The notes below the pieces were generated by a model, which was not told the origin of the DNA, searched no databases, and worked only from the letters and a program-made list of their open reading frames with translations. This document shows positions 20,840-31,360 of a stretch of 64,000 bases of DNA, piece by piece. The stretch comes from Wallemia ichthyophaga EXF-994 (lineage: Eukaryota; Basidiomycota; Wallemiomycetes; Wallemiales; Wallemiaceae). Position 1 is the stretch's first letter; the number at the start of each line of letters is the position of its first letter. The position numbers were made by a program, and so were the translations under genes. Where the stretch lies: positions 124,001-188,000 of the forward strand of contig NW_008806276.1 in assembly GCF_000400465.1 (NCBI RefSeq). The letters run 5' to 3'.

Positions 20840-21949
20840 ATGCTTCGTACGCGGCAATTCAACAAAGCAAGCCAAGCAAGCCAAGCAAGCAAGGGAGGCA
20901 AAGGAAGGATTCAAATTGCCAGCTGGAATATACTTTCGCAGTCTTTGATCAAGAGAGAGCTCTATGAGTCGTCAGACTGTCTCAAGATCAAGTCGAGGCT
21001 GCCACGGCTGAAAGAGGAACTGGGCAAGTACGCATCGGATGTGATATGCCTGCAGGAGGTGGACCAATTAGAAGCATTGAAGGATTGCCTGCCACGCCAC
21101 AAGTATGCCAGCTGTTTTGGCACGCAGAATGACAACGCCACACCGAAGAAGCATGGACTGGTGATATTCTACCGCGATAGCTTTACACTCGTGCATTCCA
21201 AAGCGGTGAGCTACGACGAGCACCCCAAGTGGCCACTGTCGCGCAAAACTAATAACGTCGGATTGATAGCCGTGCTGAGCACCGGGGATGAGCCTAGCGA
21301 CGGGATAATCATCGCAACCACTCACCTTTTCTGGCATCCTGCCTTTGTCTACGAGAGGACTCGCCAGACGTACATACTCATCGAGCAGTGCGAGCAGATG
21401 AGGCGGGATATGGCACTCAGTTACCCTATAATACTCTCTGGGGATTTCAACAGCGAGCCACATGAGCTGGTGTATCAGTCCATCGTCGGCGGTAGTATTG
21501 ACGACAAGGAGAGGGAGCGAGTGGGTGTATCGCGTGTCTGCCACGCTAGCGTTAGCGGGAGTGGGCATGTGCCTCCAGAACAAGGCGCGAATCTCCCGAT
21601 AACAAATTCAGTACCCAACGACAATGCACCATCTGTTGATGAGCTGATTGAAGCATTCAGCGATATGCCCAACTTTATTTCCGCTTACGACGCGTGCCCG
21701 GGTGGTGAACAGCGCTATAGCCACAGAGACGCGTCTTTGAAGGGCAGAAAGGGCGCCAACGAGCCTTACCTCACCAACTACATGCCCAAGTATGGAATGC
21801 TGACTTTGGATTACATTTTCCATGAGAGGGATATGGCCACACTGTGTACGCTGGAGGTACCGCACGCAGACACACTCACTGGTGGCCTGCCGAAGCAAGA
21901 CACGACGGCATCGGATCACATAATGATAGCCGCGCAGGTAATGCATTAA
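20840..21949 (+). CDS. CCR4/NGL-type endonuclease-exonuclease-phosphatase nuclease
   Basis: A 369-residue intronless member of the EEP fold, closest in layout to yeast Ngl2/Ngl3 and animal Angel/PDE12 proteins that act on RNA 3' ends. Motifs in order: IQIASWNILSQSL (first strand with Asn), VICLQEVDQ (metal-binding Glu), ATTHLFWHP, LSGDFNSEPHE (Asp/Asn active-site pair) and TASDHIMIAAQV (C-terminal Asp-His). There is no leucine-rich repeat, so it is not Ccr4 itself. A charged region around 215-245 interrupts the fold before FISAYDACPG. The N-terminus has a small repeat encoding SQASQAS. No obvious presequence is seen. Substrate could be the 5.8S rRNA 3' end (Ngl2 role) or poly(A); the sequence does not decide. 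Confidence 0.85.
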   Translation: MLRTRQFNKASQASQASKGGKGRIQIASWNILSQSLIKRELYESSDCLKIKSRLPRLKEELGKYASDVICLQEVDQLEALKDCLPRHKYASCFGTQNDNATPKKHGLVIFYRDSFTLVHSKAVSYDEHPKWPLSRKTNNVGLIAVLSTGDEPSDGIIIATTHLFWHPAFVYERTRQTYILIEQCEQMRRDMALSYPIILSGDFNSEPHELVYQSIVGGSIDDKERERVGVSRVCHASVSGSGHVPPEQGANLPITNSVPNDNAPSVDELIEAFSDMPNFISAYDACPGGEQRYSHRDASLKGRKGANEPYLTNYMPKYGMLTLDYIFHERDMATLCTLEVPHADTLTGGLPKQDTTASDHIMIAAQVMH

Positions 21950-22071
21950 TGATGTATATTTTATATTCCCTGATTCATGTGCCTAGCCCTCCCTGAATCC
22001 CCGCTTGGTCGACTCGTGCCCCGCTTTCTTAAACAACCAAAAACGAAACCAAAAGAAAATTAATTTGACGT

Positions 22072-25000
22072 ATGGGCTGTTGTAATTTCCTATTACCACA
22101 GAACAGCACGGGTAAATTAGTCGATGGATGCTACACCCACACAGAGCACCCAGATAGCAGCGCGGTGAGCAAGCTCATCTCCCAGCTGCACGCGCCCAGC
22201 AAGCAGCAGGCGACAGGTGGAGCATTGCTTAAGCACATGCGGGCAGCCAGCCGCGTCTACCACGACCCACGCAAACGGAGGTGTGTGCGCTGTTTAAATC
22301 CGGAGTTACGCGCCGCTGACCGGATTATGAGCAGTGTGGTCCACGCGACGCTGCGTATTTTGCAACAAATAAACTCACAGACGATGCCCGATGGCGCGCT
22401 CTACACGCACACGCTCCTCATCATCGATACAGCGCTTTCCCCACCCATTCCGCCTGACTTGCAACTGCGCGAGCTAGCGGTGACTCTTGTGGGTGGCGTG
22501 CTTGGGGATGTGTTCTATACTCATACACTCCCACAGCTCAGAAATACCCTGCTGAAAAACCAACACGCGGAAATAGCACATGAGTGCATTACGTCATTCC
22601 ACTCGATTCTCTACAGACTCAACGGTATGGGCAGTCTGGACGACGCGGATGAGAATACGCGTAATCGCACGCGTAGGATAGCCCTGCTGGGTATAGAGGC
22701 CGTCTTTGAGTCTGATGTCTTGGGTGGATTACCGGTCGACGACCGTCGCAGGGCTATCAACCTGCTTGTTCCGCCGCTCATCGACAATCTTCTTCCCCGT
22801 GACACTAAGCTTGATCTACTCGAGCACCGCGTGTTGCCGTGTATAAGCAACAAGGTCGACGACCGCAACACAGACGATGTGCTTCTCGCCACCATAGCTC
22901 TGCGGGTATACAGGACCATCTACGCACACTCTGCGACAGGGCGGTGGATATCGATGTGCACGAAACCCACACTCGACTCGTTCGACAAACACAAGCGGTG
23001 GCGGGAAGTAGAGTGGGTGTGTTGGGTGTTGGCGCACGCTTTGCAGTGGACACCAGCGCATTACGCAGCCTATATTCCCACGACCATTCTCGACATGCTC
23101 ATTGAAAGCCAGGATACCTTCCCTACGACGACTAAGCAGTCAGGGTACCTGCATATCCTCACCCACCTCTTCACGCGCGAGTCCACAGTGAACGGGCTGC
23201 AGGTGCTAGCTACGCTCGACAGACTCCTCGCTTTCCTCGTTCGCAGATTTAGACTCGATGGGCAGGACGCTCTCGGTCCAATGACGATCGCTGCTGTCGG
23301 AGCACTCGCCAAACACCTCTACTACGCTGACCAGATATCCGATATGGCGGGACGCGTTGTGGTTGTAATCAACGATGTTCAGTTCGCTGATACTACTGAA
23401 CGCCGCGATGACCTACTTCGCCTCCTCCTCTGTGCTCTCGGAGGGGTGATGGCCGAGGCGTATGACGGTCCTTCGGAGGATGGCGCGTTGGGGCTGCAAG
23501 AGGCGGAGAAGACGTCCAAGGCATCTATCTCATCCAAGTCGTCCGTCTCCTCACATTTGCAGCCCTCGCTACAGTCCCCCGCCTCACCCACCTCGCCTAA
23601 GGGTAAGGAGAGAGCGGTGCTAGTGTCAGCAAGGGGCGTAGATGGACGAGAGGCACGCGAGACAAGCAACGGACGCGATAAACCCGATACACACTTAACA
23701 CACTCAACACTCAACACACATAACTCAATTGCACCGCGACCACCTCCATCTCCACCTCAACCTCAAAATCCGCCTCTTTCACAGCAAACTCACACACGCT
23801 CACGCATCTCGCCCACCGATATGGCCTCGACAGTCAGTCTCCTGATAGAGCCGCGTTACAGTGTGCGCGCGGGGTATGTGCGCGCCTTGGCAGGATTCGT
23901 GCAGGGCGAGTTCGCTGCAATACACGTCCACCGCGCCAAGTTGAACTGCTTCCTCACCGCCCTCCATGCTGCCATGTGGGTGTTGGCAACGTGTCGCAAT
24001 CTTGCAGATGTGCCCATCGTGGAAGAGGCAGGCGGCGGCGAGGAGGCGGACGATGGCTATGAGAAGGAGCGGGAGGGCAAAGGTGTGGAGGAGAAGGAGA
24101 AGGAGGTTGAGAAGAAAGATGATAACGAGGAGGAAGATGAGAATGAGAATAACAAGGTAAACAAACACAAGCGGAAAAATAGCAACAGCACGTTGAACGC
24201 ATTAGCACGATTGAAGCAGATGGCAAGCCACCGCCACACAACACCCTCTCTACCGAGCAACACGGCGACGCTAACGGACTATACGCACCTGCTAGGACTG
24301 ATAACGTCGCTACTTCGGCGAGGAGGAGCAGAAACGCTGCTAACGATAGTGCCATTCCTTCGCGCACTCGATGGCTATGCCGTGGAAGTGCAGCTAGGGC
24401 CTGGTCTCCAGACAGCTGGGTCTCGGCGGGGCAGCCAAGCGAGCTGGAGTTGGAGTAGTTTGAATGGAATGACACAACCCCCCGACTTCAACATGGCCGT
24501 CGACGAGCGGTGCAAATGCCGCGCTATCCGCGAGCTTGTCGCTCGTTGCTGGATGGAGATAGGGGAAGGATGGGGCAACGCGACTGTGCGCCAACTTGCT
24601 CGAAAAGGTTTGGACAGATTGGGTGGGAGTGTGCTAGGAACTCCACCACACCTGCACCCAGCAGAAACGCCGTCTTTCACCGTCGCTCCAGCTCCCCCGC
24701 TCCTCTTCCCGAGCGAGGACGACTGGGATGCAGTGCATGACGGAGAGAGCAGCAGAACCGTGACGGGGATCGTCGACGAGGTGGCTGCGATTGAGGAACT
24801 TGCCGGTGATGCTCACGTGCTGCTAGCTACTGGTCTCTCTAGGCTGGAGCTGGATGAGAGATTGAAGAGGGTGTGGACTTTCGATGATGCTGTAGAAGCG
24901 GCGGGGATGTATGCGGGTGCCAAAGGTGTTGCGGATAGCGCGGTAGACGTTTTAATACACCATACCAACCATACCAAACAATCCAACACCAGACACGTTG

Positions 25001-25104
25001 ATGTGTACCACCTCAAAGAAGCACTCTCGAATAGGACAACACCGAACATATCGCGTAATTCAAAGGAAGTGGATGTAGAATTAGTTTTGTCTAGAGCGGA
25101 ATAA
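22072..25104 (+). CDS. EFR3: Plasma-membrane PI4-kinase anchor Efr3
   Basis: Efr3-family scaffold, 1010 residues, intronless. In yeast and animals Efr3 recruits the Stt4/Ypp1 phosphatidylinositol 4-kinase complex to plasma-membrane patches. The N-terminus MGCCNFLLPQNSTGKLVDGC fits the family: clustered cysteines for palmitoylation, then a short basic region and the helical KLISQL segment. The first 450 residues are leucine-rich armadillo/HEAT-like helices. The middle (about 480-600) is disordered, Ser/Pro-rich and likely phosphoregulated. A Glu/Lys/Asp-rich run sits at about 655-700 and helical repeats resume after it. The tail has RLKRVWTFDDAVEAAG. The gene is GC-rich, and several long antisense frames are composition artefacts. 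Family assignment rests on the N-terminal pattern and length; sequence identity is not high. Confidence 0.72.
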   Translation: MGCCNFLLPQNSTGKLVDGCYTHTEHPDSSAVSKLISQLHAPSKQQATGGALLKHMRAASRVYHDPRKRRCVRCLNPELRAADRIMSSVVHATLRILQQINSQTMPDGALYTHTLLIIDTALSPPIPPDLQLRELAVTLVGGVLGDVFYTHTLPQLRNTLLKNQHAEIAHECITSFHSILYRLNGMGSLDDADENTRNRTRRIALLGIEAVFESDVLGGLPVDDRRRAINLLVPPLIDNLLPRDTKLDLLEHRVLPCISNKVDDRNTDDVLLATIALRVYRTIYAHSATGRWISMCTKPTLDSFDKHKRWREVEWVCWVLAHALQWTPAHYAAYIPTTILDMLIESQDTFPTTTKQSGYLHILTHLFTRESTVNGLQVLATLDRLLAFLVRRFRLDGQDALGPMTIAAVGALAKHLYYADQISDMAGRVVVVINDVQFADTTERRDDLLRLLLCALGGVMAEAYDGPSEDGALGLQEAEKTSKASISSKSSVSSHLQPSLQSPASPTSPKGKERAVLVSARGVDGREARETSNGRDKPDTHLTHSTLNTHNSIAPRPPPSPPQPQNPPLSQQTHTRSRISPTDMASTVSLLIEPRYSVRAGYVRALAGFVQGEFAAIHVHRAKLNCFLTALHAAMWVLATCRNLADVPIVEEAGGGEEADDGYEKEREGKGVEEKEKEVEKKDDNEEEDENENNKVNKHKRKNSNSTLNALARLKQMASHRHTTPSLPSNTATLTDYTHLLGLITSLLRRGGAETLLTIVPFLRALDGYAVEVQLGPGLQTAGSRRGSQASWSWSSLNGMTQPPDFNMAVDERCKCRAIRELVARCWMEIGEGWGNATVRQLARKGLDRLGGSVLGTPPHLHPAETPSFTVAPAPPLLFPSEDDWDAVHDGESSRTVTGIVDEVAAIEELAGDAHVLLATGLSRLELDERLKRVWTFDDAVEAAGMYAGAKGVADSAVDVLIHHTNHTKQSNTRHVDVYHLKEALSNRTTPNISRNSKEVDVELVLSRAE

Positions 25105-25401
25105 ATGTATTTGATTTGTACAAGTGAAGCTTGAAAGGGTTTGAAAGGGTGGACACTAGAAAGTTAAACAAGACACTAGTAATATTGTAGTGAATAGAGA
25201 AAAAGATAGTCAAGGTGAATAGAATGTTGAGTGAATATCCACGCAGGTAGATAGAGGGGGAATCAGAGGATATATTAGACCAGGAAGATATTGCATACAA
25301 AACCATCTGCAAACTCCAAATAAATTATATCCCATTTCTTACACCGTGACAACCGTGACAACAACGACTAGGACGGATACACGTGAAAAGGGGAAATAAG
25401 A
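25105..25401. other. EFR3-KNS1 intergenic region
   Basis: About 300 bp of AT-rich DNA between the stop of EFR3 and the start of the kinase. It has a direct repeat of TTGAAAGGG units at 25131-25150 and nothing else I can support. Confidence 0.4.
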
Positions 25402-26851
25402 ATGAGGCAGCCAGCAGTGAGAGTGAGGAGTGAAAATGAGAATAGCAGCAATAGAGTGAGGTATACAGTAAAGCATGTCAAGGATAAGGAGGTTATATCG
25501 CTTGATGATTCTGAGGAGGAGGGGGATAACCCAGGGCAAGTATCCCAAGTATCCCAAGTATCCCAAGTACCCCAACCAGCACCTACACCAATATCCTCAA
25601 AGCCGTCAATTTCAAACACCCGCAAAAGGAGACAGCCAGCAGCTTCAACGAGCAACAACAACGCATCGGCAACCACAATTCCAGCGAAAACACCCTCCAA
25701 GAGAAAGAAAGTACGCGGCAATACACCTCCTTTACCCACTTGCACTCCATTGCCCGTCCCTTGTGACGATAAGGAGGGTCATTTGATTATACTCGAAAAC
25801 GTTGAATTAGACGGGCGTTATAGAATACAGAGACTTCTTGGTCAAGGTACCTTTGGTAAGGTCGTTGAGGCTTATGATAGACTCGCTAGGAAAAATGTCG
25901 CAGTGAAAATTATCAAAAGCATTCAGAAGTACAGGGATGCCAGTAGAATCGAATTGAGGGTTTTGAGCACACTACGCGATAACGATCCCTCCAATGATCA
26001 CAAGTGCATCGAGATGATTGATTGGTTTGACTTTAAGAATCACATTTGCATCGTTTCTGACTTGTTGAGCGAGTCCGTGTATGACTTCCTCAAATCGAAC
26101 AAATTCACTCCCTTTCCCGCCACACACATACAGGAAATAAGTTATCAGTTACTCAAATCCGTCGCATACCTACACACACTCAAACTAGTCCATACTGACC
26201 TCAAACCAGAGAATATCCTCCTCGTCAGCAACAAATCCAAGATGGAATTGGCTAACGACAAGAAACCCCAACGGAAGATTCTCGCTAATACTGATATACG
26301 CTTGATTGATTTTGGTAGTGCGACGTTTGAATCTGAGTATCATTCGAGTGTGGTTAGCACGCGACATTACAGGGCGCCTGAGATTATATTAGGTGAGTTT
26401 CGCTGTTTCAAGAGGCTTACACCTTAGTTAACAATGTACAGGACTTGGATGGTCATATCCCTGCGACGTATTCAGTCTTGGGTGTATAATAATAGAGCTG
26501 ATGACGGGGGAGGCGCTGTTCCAGACACACGACAACCTCGAACACTTGGCTATGATGGAGGTGGTCATGGGTCCAATGCCACTCAATTACCAGAAGAAAG
26601 CGTCGAAAGCGAAACCTGAATATTTTCGTGGATTGAAACTCGATTATCCTAATGGGAATACAACAAAGCAATCGCGAAAAGTGGTAAAGGGGATGAAGTC
26701 TATCGATCAGATAATAAAAGCACGAGATCTTTCTTCACTCCAGCTGATTGATTTGTTGCAGAAGATGCTGACGTTCGACCAAGACGAGCGGATACGAGTA
26801 GATCAAGCGCTAGAACACCCGTACTTTAAATCAAAAATATTTGTAGATTAG
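25402..26851 (+). CDS. KNS1: LAMMER dual-specificity protein kinase
   Basis: CLK/LAMMER-family kinase (yeast Kns1, fission yeast Lkh1), 466 residues from 25402-26392 and 26442-26851 (intron 49 nt, phase 1). The family phosphorylates SR proteins and, in yeast, RNA polymerase III regulators. An N-terminal 130 residues are disordered with a basic NTRKRRQ and PSKRKKV likely serving as nuclear signals. Kinase motifs: LGQGTFGKVVEAYD (glycine loop), AVKIIK (Lys), VHTDLKPENIL (catalytic loop, Thr typical of LAMMER), DFGSATFE, TRHYRAPE and GWSYPCDVFSLGC. The splice produces the last of these. The name-giving motif is EHLAMMEVVMGPMP. A final helix DERIRVDQALEHPYF ends subdomain XI. All catalytic residues are intact. 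Confidence 0.95.
25537..25572 (+). repeat. 9-bp tandem repeat in KNS1 (Val-Ser-Gln)
   Basis: Four copies of CAAGTATCC, the last changed to CAAGTACCC, encode VSQ repeats in the disordered N-terminus of the LAMMER kinase. It is a likely length-polymorphic microsatellite with no reading-frame consequence, because the unit is three codons. Confidence 0.85.
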
Positions 26852-26906
26852 ACAGATCGCACAGATGAAATTCAACCAGTTTGTAAATATAATTGGATTT
26901 TCTATT

Positions 26907-27171
26907 TCAGGTGGTGGGTGTGGTTGTGTATATGGGGGTATTTGACATGGGCTTATACACACCACAGTCACAGCAACTTGGTGCGTCTTGTTCGCAGATT
27001 TCGGTGAAAAAGAACACGTCTTCTCTGGTGTAAGTGGGGTGCTGTGATGTACGCCTATACCACATCTAACACGCTAAAGATACGCCGTGAATACACAAAG
27101 CAAGCGAATAAATTATTTGAGTTATAGATTCTTATTTGTAGAATATATTCACTTTCCTCTATATCCATCAT
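26907..27171 (-). CDS. Small Cys-containing protein overlapping AOS1 start (tentative)
   Basis: A minus-strand model joins 27171-27097 to 27041-26907 (intron 55 nt, GTGTAT..CATCACAG, phase 0) and encodes 69 residues. The first exon reads MMDIEESEYILQIRIYNSN and the second HPTYTREDVFFFTEICEQD, then a cysteine cluster SCCDCG and a Thr/Pro tail. Both halves look protein-like, and neither extends as a frame without the splice. The start codon would overlap that of AOS1 on the other strand, leaving no room for two separate promoters, which counts against the model. The CC-x-C could bind metal. I do not recognise a family. Confidence 0.3.
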
Positions 27172-28135
27172 GTCCACTTCAATTTCAAACCAAGAAGCAA
27201 GCCTGTACGATAGACAGATACGTCTATGGGGTTTATCAGCACAGAACAAGATACGCAGTAGCCACGTTGTACTGGTCAATGCTCTGCGTGGATGCTCATG
27301 CGAAGTCGCAAAGAATCTAACACTCGCCGGTGTAGGCAAGTTAACGCTTATAGTGGAGCATACCGACTGGGATAATGTAAAAGTCGATGGAAGTACAGCC
27401 ATTTTTATACGCGGCGGTGAGAACAATACACAGAGCACAGAGGATACATTCAAATCAAATATCAATAACCTCAATCCACACGTGCAAGTAGAAATTAAAT
27501 CAGTGGACAGCTACAGTAACCTTGTGGACGCGTACAAAACAGCGAATATCGTCATAGCTACAGATCTACAGCCACACAATTACAACGCCATCCACTCACA
27601 GCTCAACCCACTAACACCACTCTACTTGATTGGCACTCTCGGACTGGCTGGGTACGTGATTGTGACGAATGGTTCTGTTGACGCGAGTGGGAGTGAAATG
27701 GTACACAAAACTCTCGACCAACTTACTCAATCAAAACCTGGCACCAAAACACGTAAATTGCGCGAAAAAAGAGATTTGCTGGGTAAATGGAGGGGATGGC
27801 TATTGGTAATGGCGTGGTGGAGTTGGCTAGAAAACGAGAGGAGGAGTGTAACAACAGAGAGTGAGGATGTTGACAGGTTCTACGACACCCTCCTCAATAA
27901 AGCCAAGTATGCTGATTTAATTGATGACAATCCACTGCCATTCACAAAGGCAGACGTAGCTCAGCTTATACCCTCACTCAACACCTCGATAGCTCCCGTA
28001 CATGCCACCCTCGGTGGTTTCATTGCGCAGGATGTCATCAGCGCTATCAGCAGCAAACACCCCGGGACAAATAACGCTTGGAATTGGTTGAGTTATGATG
28101 CCAAATTGGGTGTATTCTCAAGACTTAAGTTGTGA
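27170..28135 (+). CDS. AOS1: SUMO-activating enzyme subunit Aos1 (SAE1)
   Basis: Non-cysteine half of the heterodimeric SUMO E1, 321 residues, intronless. Together with Uba2 it adenylates SUMO before thioester transfer. The opening ASLYDRQIRLWGLSAQNKI is the strongly conserved E1 signature and is followed by the Rossmann strand and Gly turn (VVLVNALRGCSCEVAKNL) and LAGVGKLTLIV. The middle is variable. The C-terminus APVHATLGGFIAQDVISAIS is the conserved dimer/adenylation-domain helix. Length and the absence of a catalytic cysteine domain distinguish Aos1 from Uba2; the NEDD8 subunit Ula1 is longer (about 460-530 residues). The start ATG immediately precedes the conserved region. Confidence 0.88.
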   Translation: MSTSISNQEASLYDRQIRLWGLSAQNKIRSSHVVLVNALRGCSCEVAKNLTLAGVGKLTLIVEHTDWDNVKVDGSTAIFIRGGENNTQSTEDTFKSNINNLNPHVQVEIKSVDSYSNLVDAYKTANIVIATDLQPHNYNAIHSQLNPLTPLYLIGTLGLAGYVIVTNGSVDASGSEMVHKTLDQLTQSKPGTKTRKLREKRDLLGKWRGWLLVMAWWSWLENERRSVTTESEDVDRFYDTLLNKAKYADLIDDNPLPFTKADVAQLIPSLNTSIAPVHATLGGFIAQDVISAISSKHPGTNNAWNWLSYDAKLGVFSRLKL

Positions 28136-28331
28136 GCACGTAAGCGTGTAAATTGAATTGATCTATCTTATTTTGGGTTCAGAACCCACTCGCTAAGTCG
28201 ACTCGGTAATTCCACTCGCTGCAAAGATAGCGCGAGGTTGGATGACGACATGTGATGTGCGCAGGTATAAATGGATTTTGAACGAGAGGGTAAAGTGAAC
28301 GATCAACGAATAAACGAATCAAGTCAACAAG

Positions 28332-29311
28332 ATGACGCTATCATTACCAAGAGGAAACTACGCACCAATCGTAAGCACGCGCAACTGTTACACCACTCAA
28401 ATCACTCAAACCACTCACACCCCCGCCAGCCTACATTCTACGCTAAAGATCAGAATCAATCTGTCGATTTATCAGCCACTGCGCAACATGCACTCAACAT
28501 CGTCAAGGCGGGTGTAGCAGGTGTAGTATGCCAAGGCAGTACTGCCGAATGGGTCAGTTTGAATGACGACGAGAAAAGCAGCATCACGCAAGCCGTCAGG
28601 AAAATTCTCAACGATCATGGTTTCACTCATGTACCAGTGCTTGCAGGCATAGGCGCACAATCCACCAGACACGCCATCCAGCTGGCCAAATCGGCAGGCG
28701 AGAACGGCGCACAGTACGTGCTTTCACTCCCGCCCTCGTATTTCGCAGCAAGTCTCACTCAAGCGGCGTTGGTTGATTTCTATATTGAAGTGGCTACACA
28801 CTCCCCAGTCCCCCTCCTCATCTACTCCTTCCCGGGCGTGTCGAATGGTGTGACGTTGAGCACTGACACTCTCATTACCCTCGCCGCCCATCCTAAGATC
28901 GTCGGTATCAAGCAGACAGACCATGATATCGGTAAGATGACTCGTTTGGCTGGTCTACATTCACAGACGCAACATGAATATGATTTCGCCGTCTTTGCAG
29001 GCGCGTCTAACTACCTAGTGGCCGCCTTGTCCGTTGGTGCACACGGGTCTATTACAGGCGCTGCCAATTACGCTCCCGAGCTCGTGACGGCTGTACAGGA
29101 AGCATACGATGGCGGCGACACGCGACGCGCCGTTGAGCTGCAGAGGAAGCTGGCCGAGTTGGAAGACACGACAGCTACGGGTGGCATCCCCGGCATCAAG
29201 TTGGCCGCTTGTTGCAAATACGCCTATCACAACCCTCAACCGCGCCATCCTGTGCCTTTGTGCAGCGACACTGTCCACAAGAGCATCGTAGCCGCTATGA
29301 AGGGTATCTAG
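28332..29311 (+). CDS. DapA-family class I aldolase (4-hydroxy-2-oxoglutarate aldolase-like)
   Basis: A TIM-barrel Schiff-base aldolase of the dihydrodipicolinate synthase family, 306 residues, from 28332-28370 and 28430-29311 (intron 59 nt, phase 0). The splice gives RGNYAPIPTFYAKDQ, the normal first strand (A-P-x-P-T-F). A longer open frame starting at 28271 reads through the intron and yields a false His/Asn-rich leader. Active-site features: GSTAEWVSL (substrate carboxylate loop), LLIYSFPG (catalytic Tyr), and KIVGIKQTDHD (Schiff-base Lys). Fungi lack the diaminopimelate lysine route, so a role in 4-hydroxy-2-oxoglutarate, keto-deoxy sugar or similar aldol cleavage is more likely than DapA activity. 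GGIPGIKLAA near the C-terminus is conserved. Confidence 0.85.
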
Positions 29312-29389
29312 ACATAATGGGCATGTAAATGTAATGCGCACATGTATCGAACCTATCATATACATATAACATATACACACACACGCACA

Positions 29390-31343
29390 TCAAATCATTA
29401 TCCTGTCCTCTATGTCATCGCGCACCCTCTGTATCCACGACTTGGCCGCCGATGCCAACCTCTCAGGATCAATATCGAGGTCGGGGACATTGCCCAAGAG
29501 TTGCTGGTTCTGTGCATTACCTGTGTTCGTTGGCGCTTTGTACACGGTAGGCGCGAAGTGTGTCGCCGCGTCAGCCATCATATCGAGGAATTGACGGCTG
29601 TTAAGGACTGTGTTCCCACCAAGGATAACCCTCGACGCACTTCCCTCTTTAGCCATCTGTTCATTAAGCAGCGTCACACTGCGAGCCTCTTCATAAGTCG
29701 TGCCGCCGACGATAAAGACTATCACCTCCTGCGGTCTGTAAGTATACACACTAGCATCAGGCTGTTGCTGCGTTGGCGAGAAAGGCGCCATGGCAGGATA
29801 GCTGCTCTCTTTTAACCGCCCCTTCATTAGCAGATCTACCGTTTGGGAGAGATGCGGAGTGTGCTGTGTATACACATTCTCAACCCCCTGTAATCCCTTC
29901 AACGCCGATCTGCCCCGACTGAAGAAATTGTCATTCATGAATAAATCATCCTGTCGCTTGTCCGCTCCGGCTAAGTTTAGCATCACATATACCAACGCAA
30001 CCCGATGCTGTGGGATGCCTTGCTGTAACAGTTGCGATACTACCGCCTGGATAGCATTCGATGGCATTTTCTGATAGCGGAGTGCATAGAGAATAGAGAG
30101 ACGCACTTTGCTTTCTTGTGGTATATCGGGGCTGTCTATCATTTCTTTGATGGCCTGGTGATTAGTCGTTAGTGTGAGAGCATATTCGAACTGCATATCT
30201 CCTTGTACACACCCTCAAATCCGATGAATGACTCTCATTGCTAGCGAGCGACTGCTCTAATTCAGACACCTGTAGCAACTTCTTATCATCAACAAGTTTA
30301 GATAGCTCCCCAATCAACGTAACGTGCTTGCTGACGTTGTTGCCTAGCTTTTTCATCTCCGGGTATGACTCAACGAATTTTTTCATATCGCTGATAGTTT
30401 CAATGTTTTTTACACTGTCATTCCCACCTATCTTGGCTTGATAATCACTGACATATTGCTTGACATTTGCACCCAAGTCACCAAAGTTTGCAAAAGCGTT
30501 GCGGGTGTAGAATGAGTCGTTGTCTGAAGTGAGAGATAGAAGAAGTTGCTTCTGAGAAGGAGAAATGTTGTCAAAAGCGCGTAAATCCACTTTATCATTT
30601 TCTAAACCGATCAAATCGTGTACCATTGCTTGATATGTCCATTGAGAGAGAAGTGGAGTGACAGGATCGTTTGTTCTGTCGCATAGGAGTAAGGTGGGGG
30701 TGGATTGAGAAGACCTAAAGTTGAATAGTTGAGACTCTGTATTGATATTGTGGGTAATTGAATCAGCCAATGATTTGCAGAGGTTTGAAGATGATTGGTA
30801 TCTAATGATTGGTTTGCGTTTGAGAGAGAGAAGGAGAGCTGTAAGTGAGTTTGTAGTTGAGTTCAAAGAGTGATTATTCCAAGCATCAGGGTTAGTTGAG
30901 TATAGATTGTGCTTCGTTGGAATGAAATTGAGTGAAAAAAGACAGTCACTGAGAGTTAAGTAGTCTAGGAACAACTCCTGACATTCCTTAACAACAGAGT
31001 AGGTGTCTGATGAAGCAAGAATCTCAATTTGATATTTGGTGAGAGTATTTGAGAAGTACAAGTAGTACTGCGAATAGAGTGGATTCGATAGTTCCAAGCA
31101 GAGGTTGTCTATGGATTGTGCAGTTGGAGTAACGAAGACAATACACTTCAAATGACTTATACGCTGTCTATTCCTATTACCAATCTTATCGATCAAATAG
31201 ATTTCCTTGTTGAGTATATTGGTTTGTGAGGTAATTGAACTTATGTAGCTTATCGTGGTGCTATCAAGTAAAAGCGATTTAATTCCAATGACGTCATTTA
31301 AAAGCTTATCTAAATAATTATGTGATGCCTCAATCAACTTCAT
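29390..31343 (-). CDS. VPS45: Sec1/Munc18 protein Vps45
   Basis: SM protein that chaperones SNARE assembly for Golgi-to-endosome fusion, 631 residues, exons 31343-30213 and 30154-29390. The 58-nt intron has CTAAC and CTAAT branch-like motifs just before its acceptor, and the join is phase 0. The splice creates SHSSDLRAIKEMIDSPD, matching the conserved helix after LEQSLA. Other signatures: LLLDSTTISYISSITSQ near the N-terminus, TPTLLLCDRTNDPVTPLLSQWTYQAMVHDLIG (Sec1 core, cited in part), and GGTTYEEARSVTLLNEQM with ILGGNTVLNSRQFLDMM at the end, the last two specific to Vps45. A C-terminal extension of about 60 residues beyond the usual end is polar and helical. The gene works with endosomal Rab5, also encoded here (62.9 kb). 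It is head-to-head with the methyltransferase gene, with 17 bp between start codons. Confidence 0.93.
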
Positions 31344-31360
31344 GATGGTGAATACCTGCG

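Noticed and set aside
20800-20845. T-arm-like TTCGAGTCC before the NGL-type gene
   Set aside because: No pairing stem or anticodon arm around it; not a tRNA.
23954-24475. 173-codon minus-strand frame within EFR3
   Set aside because: Low-complexity Ser/Pro/His translation of the antisense of an acidic repeat; no domain features.
28271-28331. Upstream start for the DapA-family gene (His/Asn-rich leader)
   Set aside because: It reads through the intron 28371-28429; splicing from ATG 28332 restores the family N-terminus.
30155-30235. 22-nt intron in VPS45 just after SSDL
   Set aside because: The 58-nt intron with two branch-like motifs and an in-phase conserved helix is far better.
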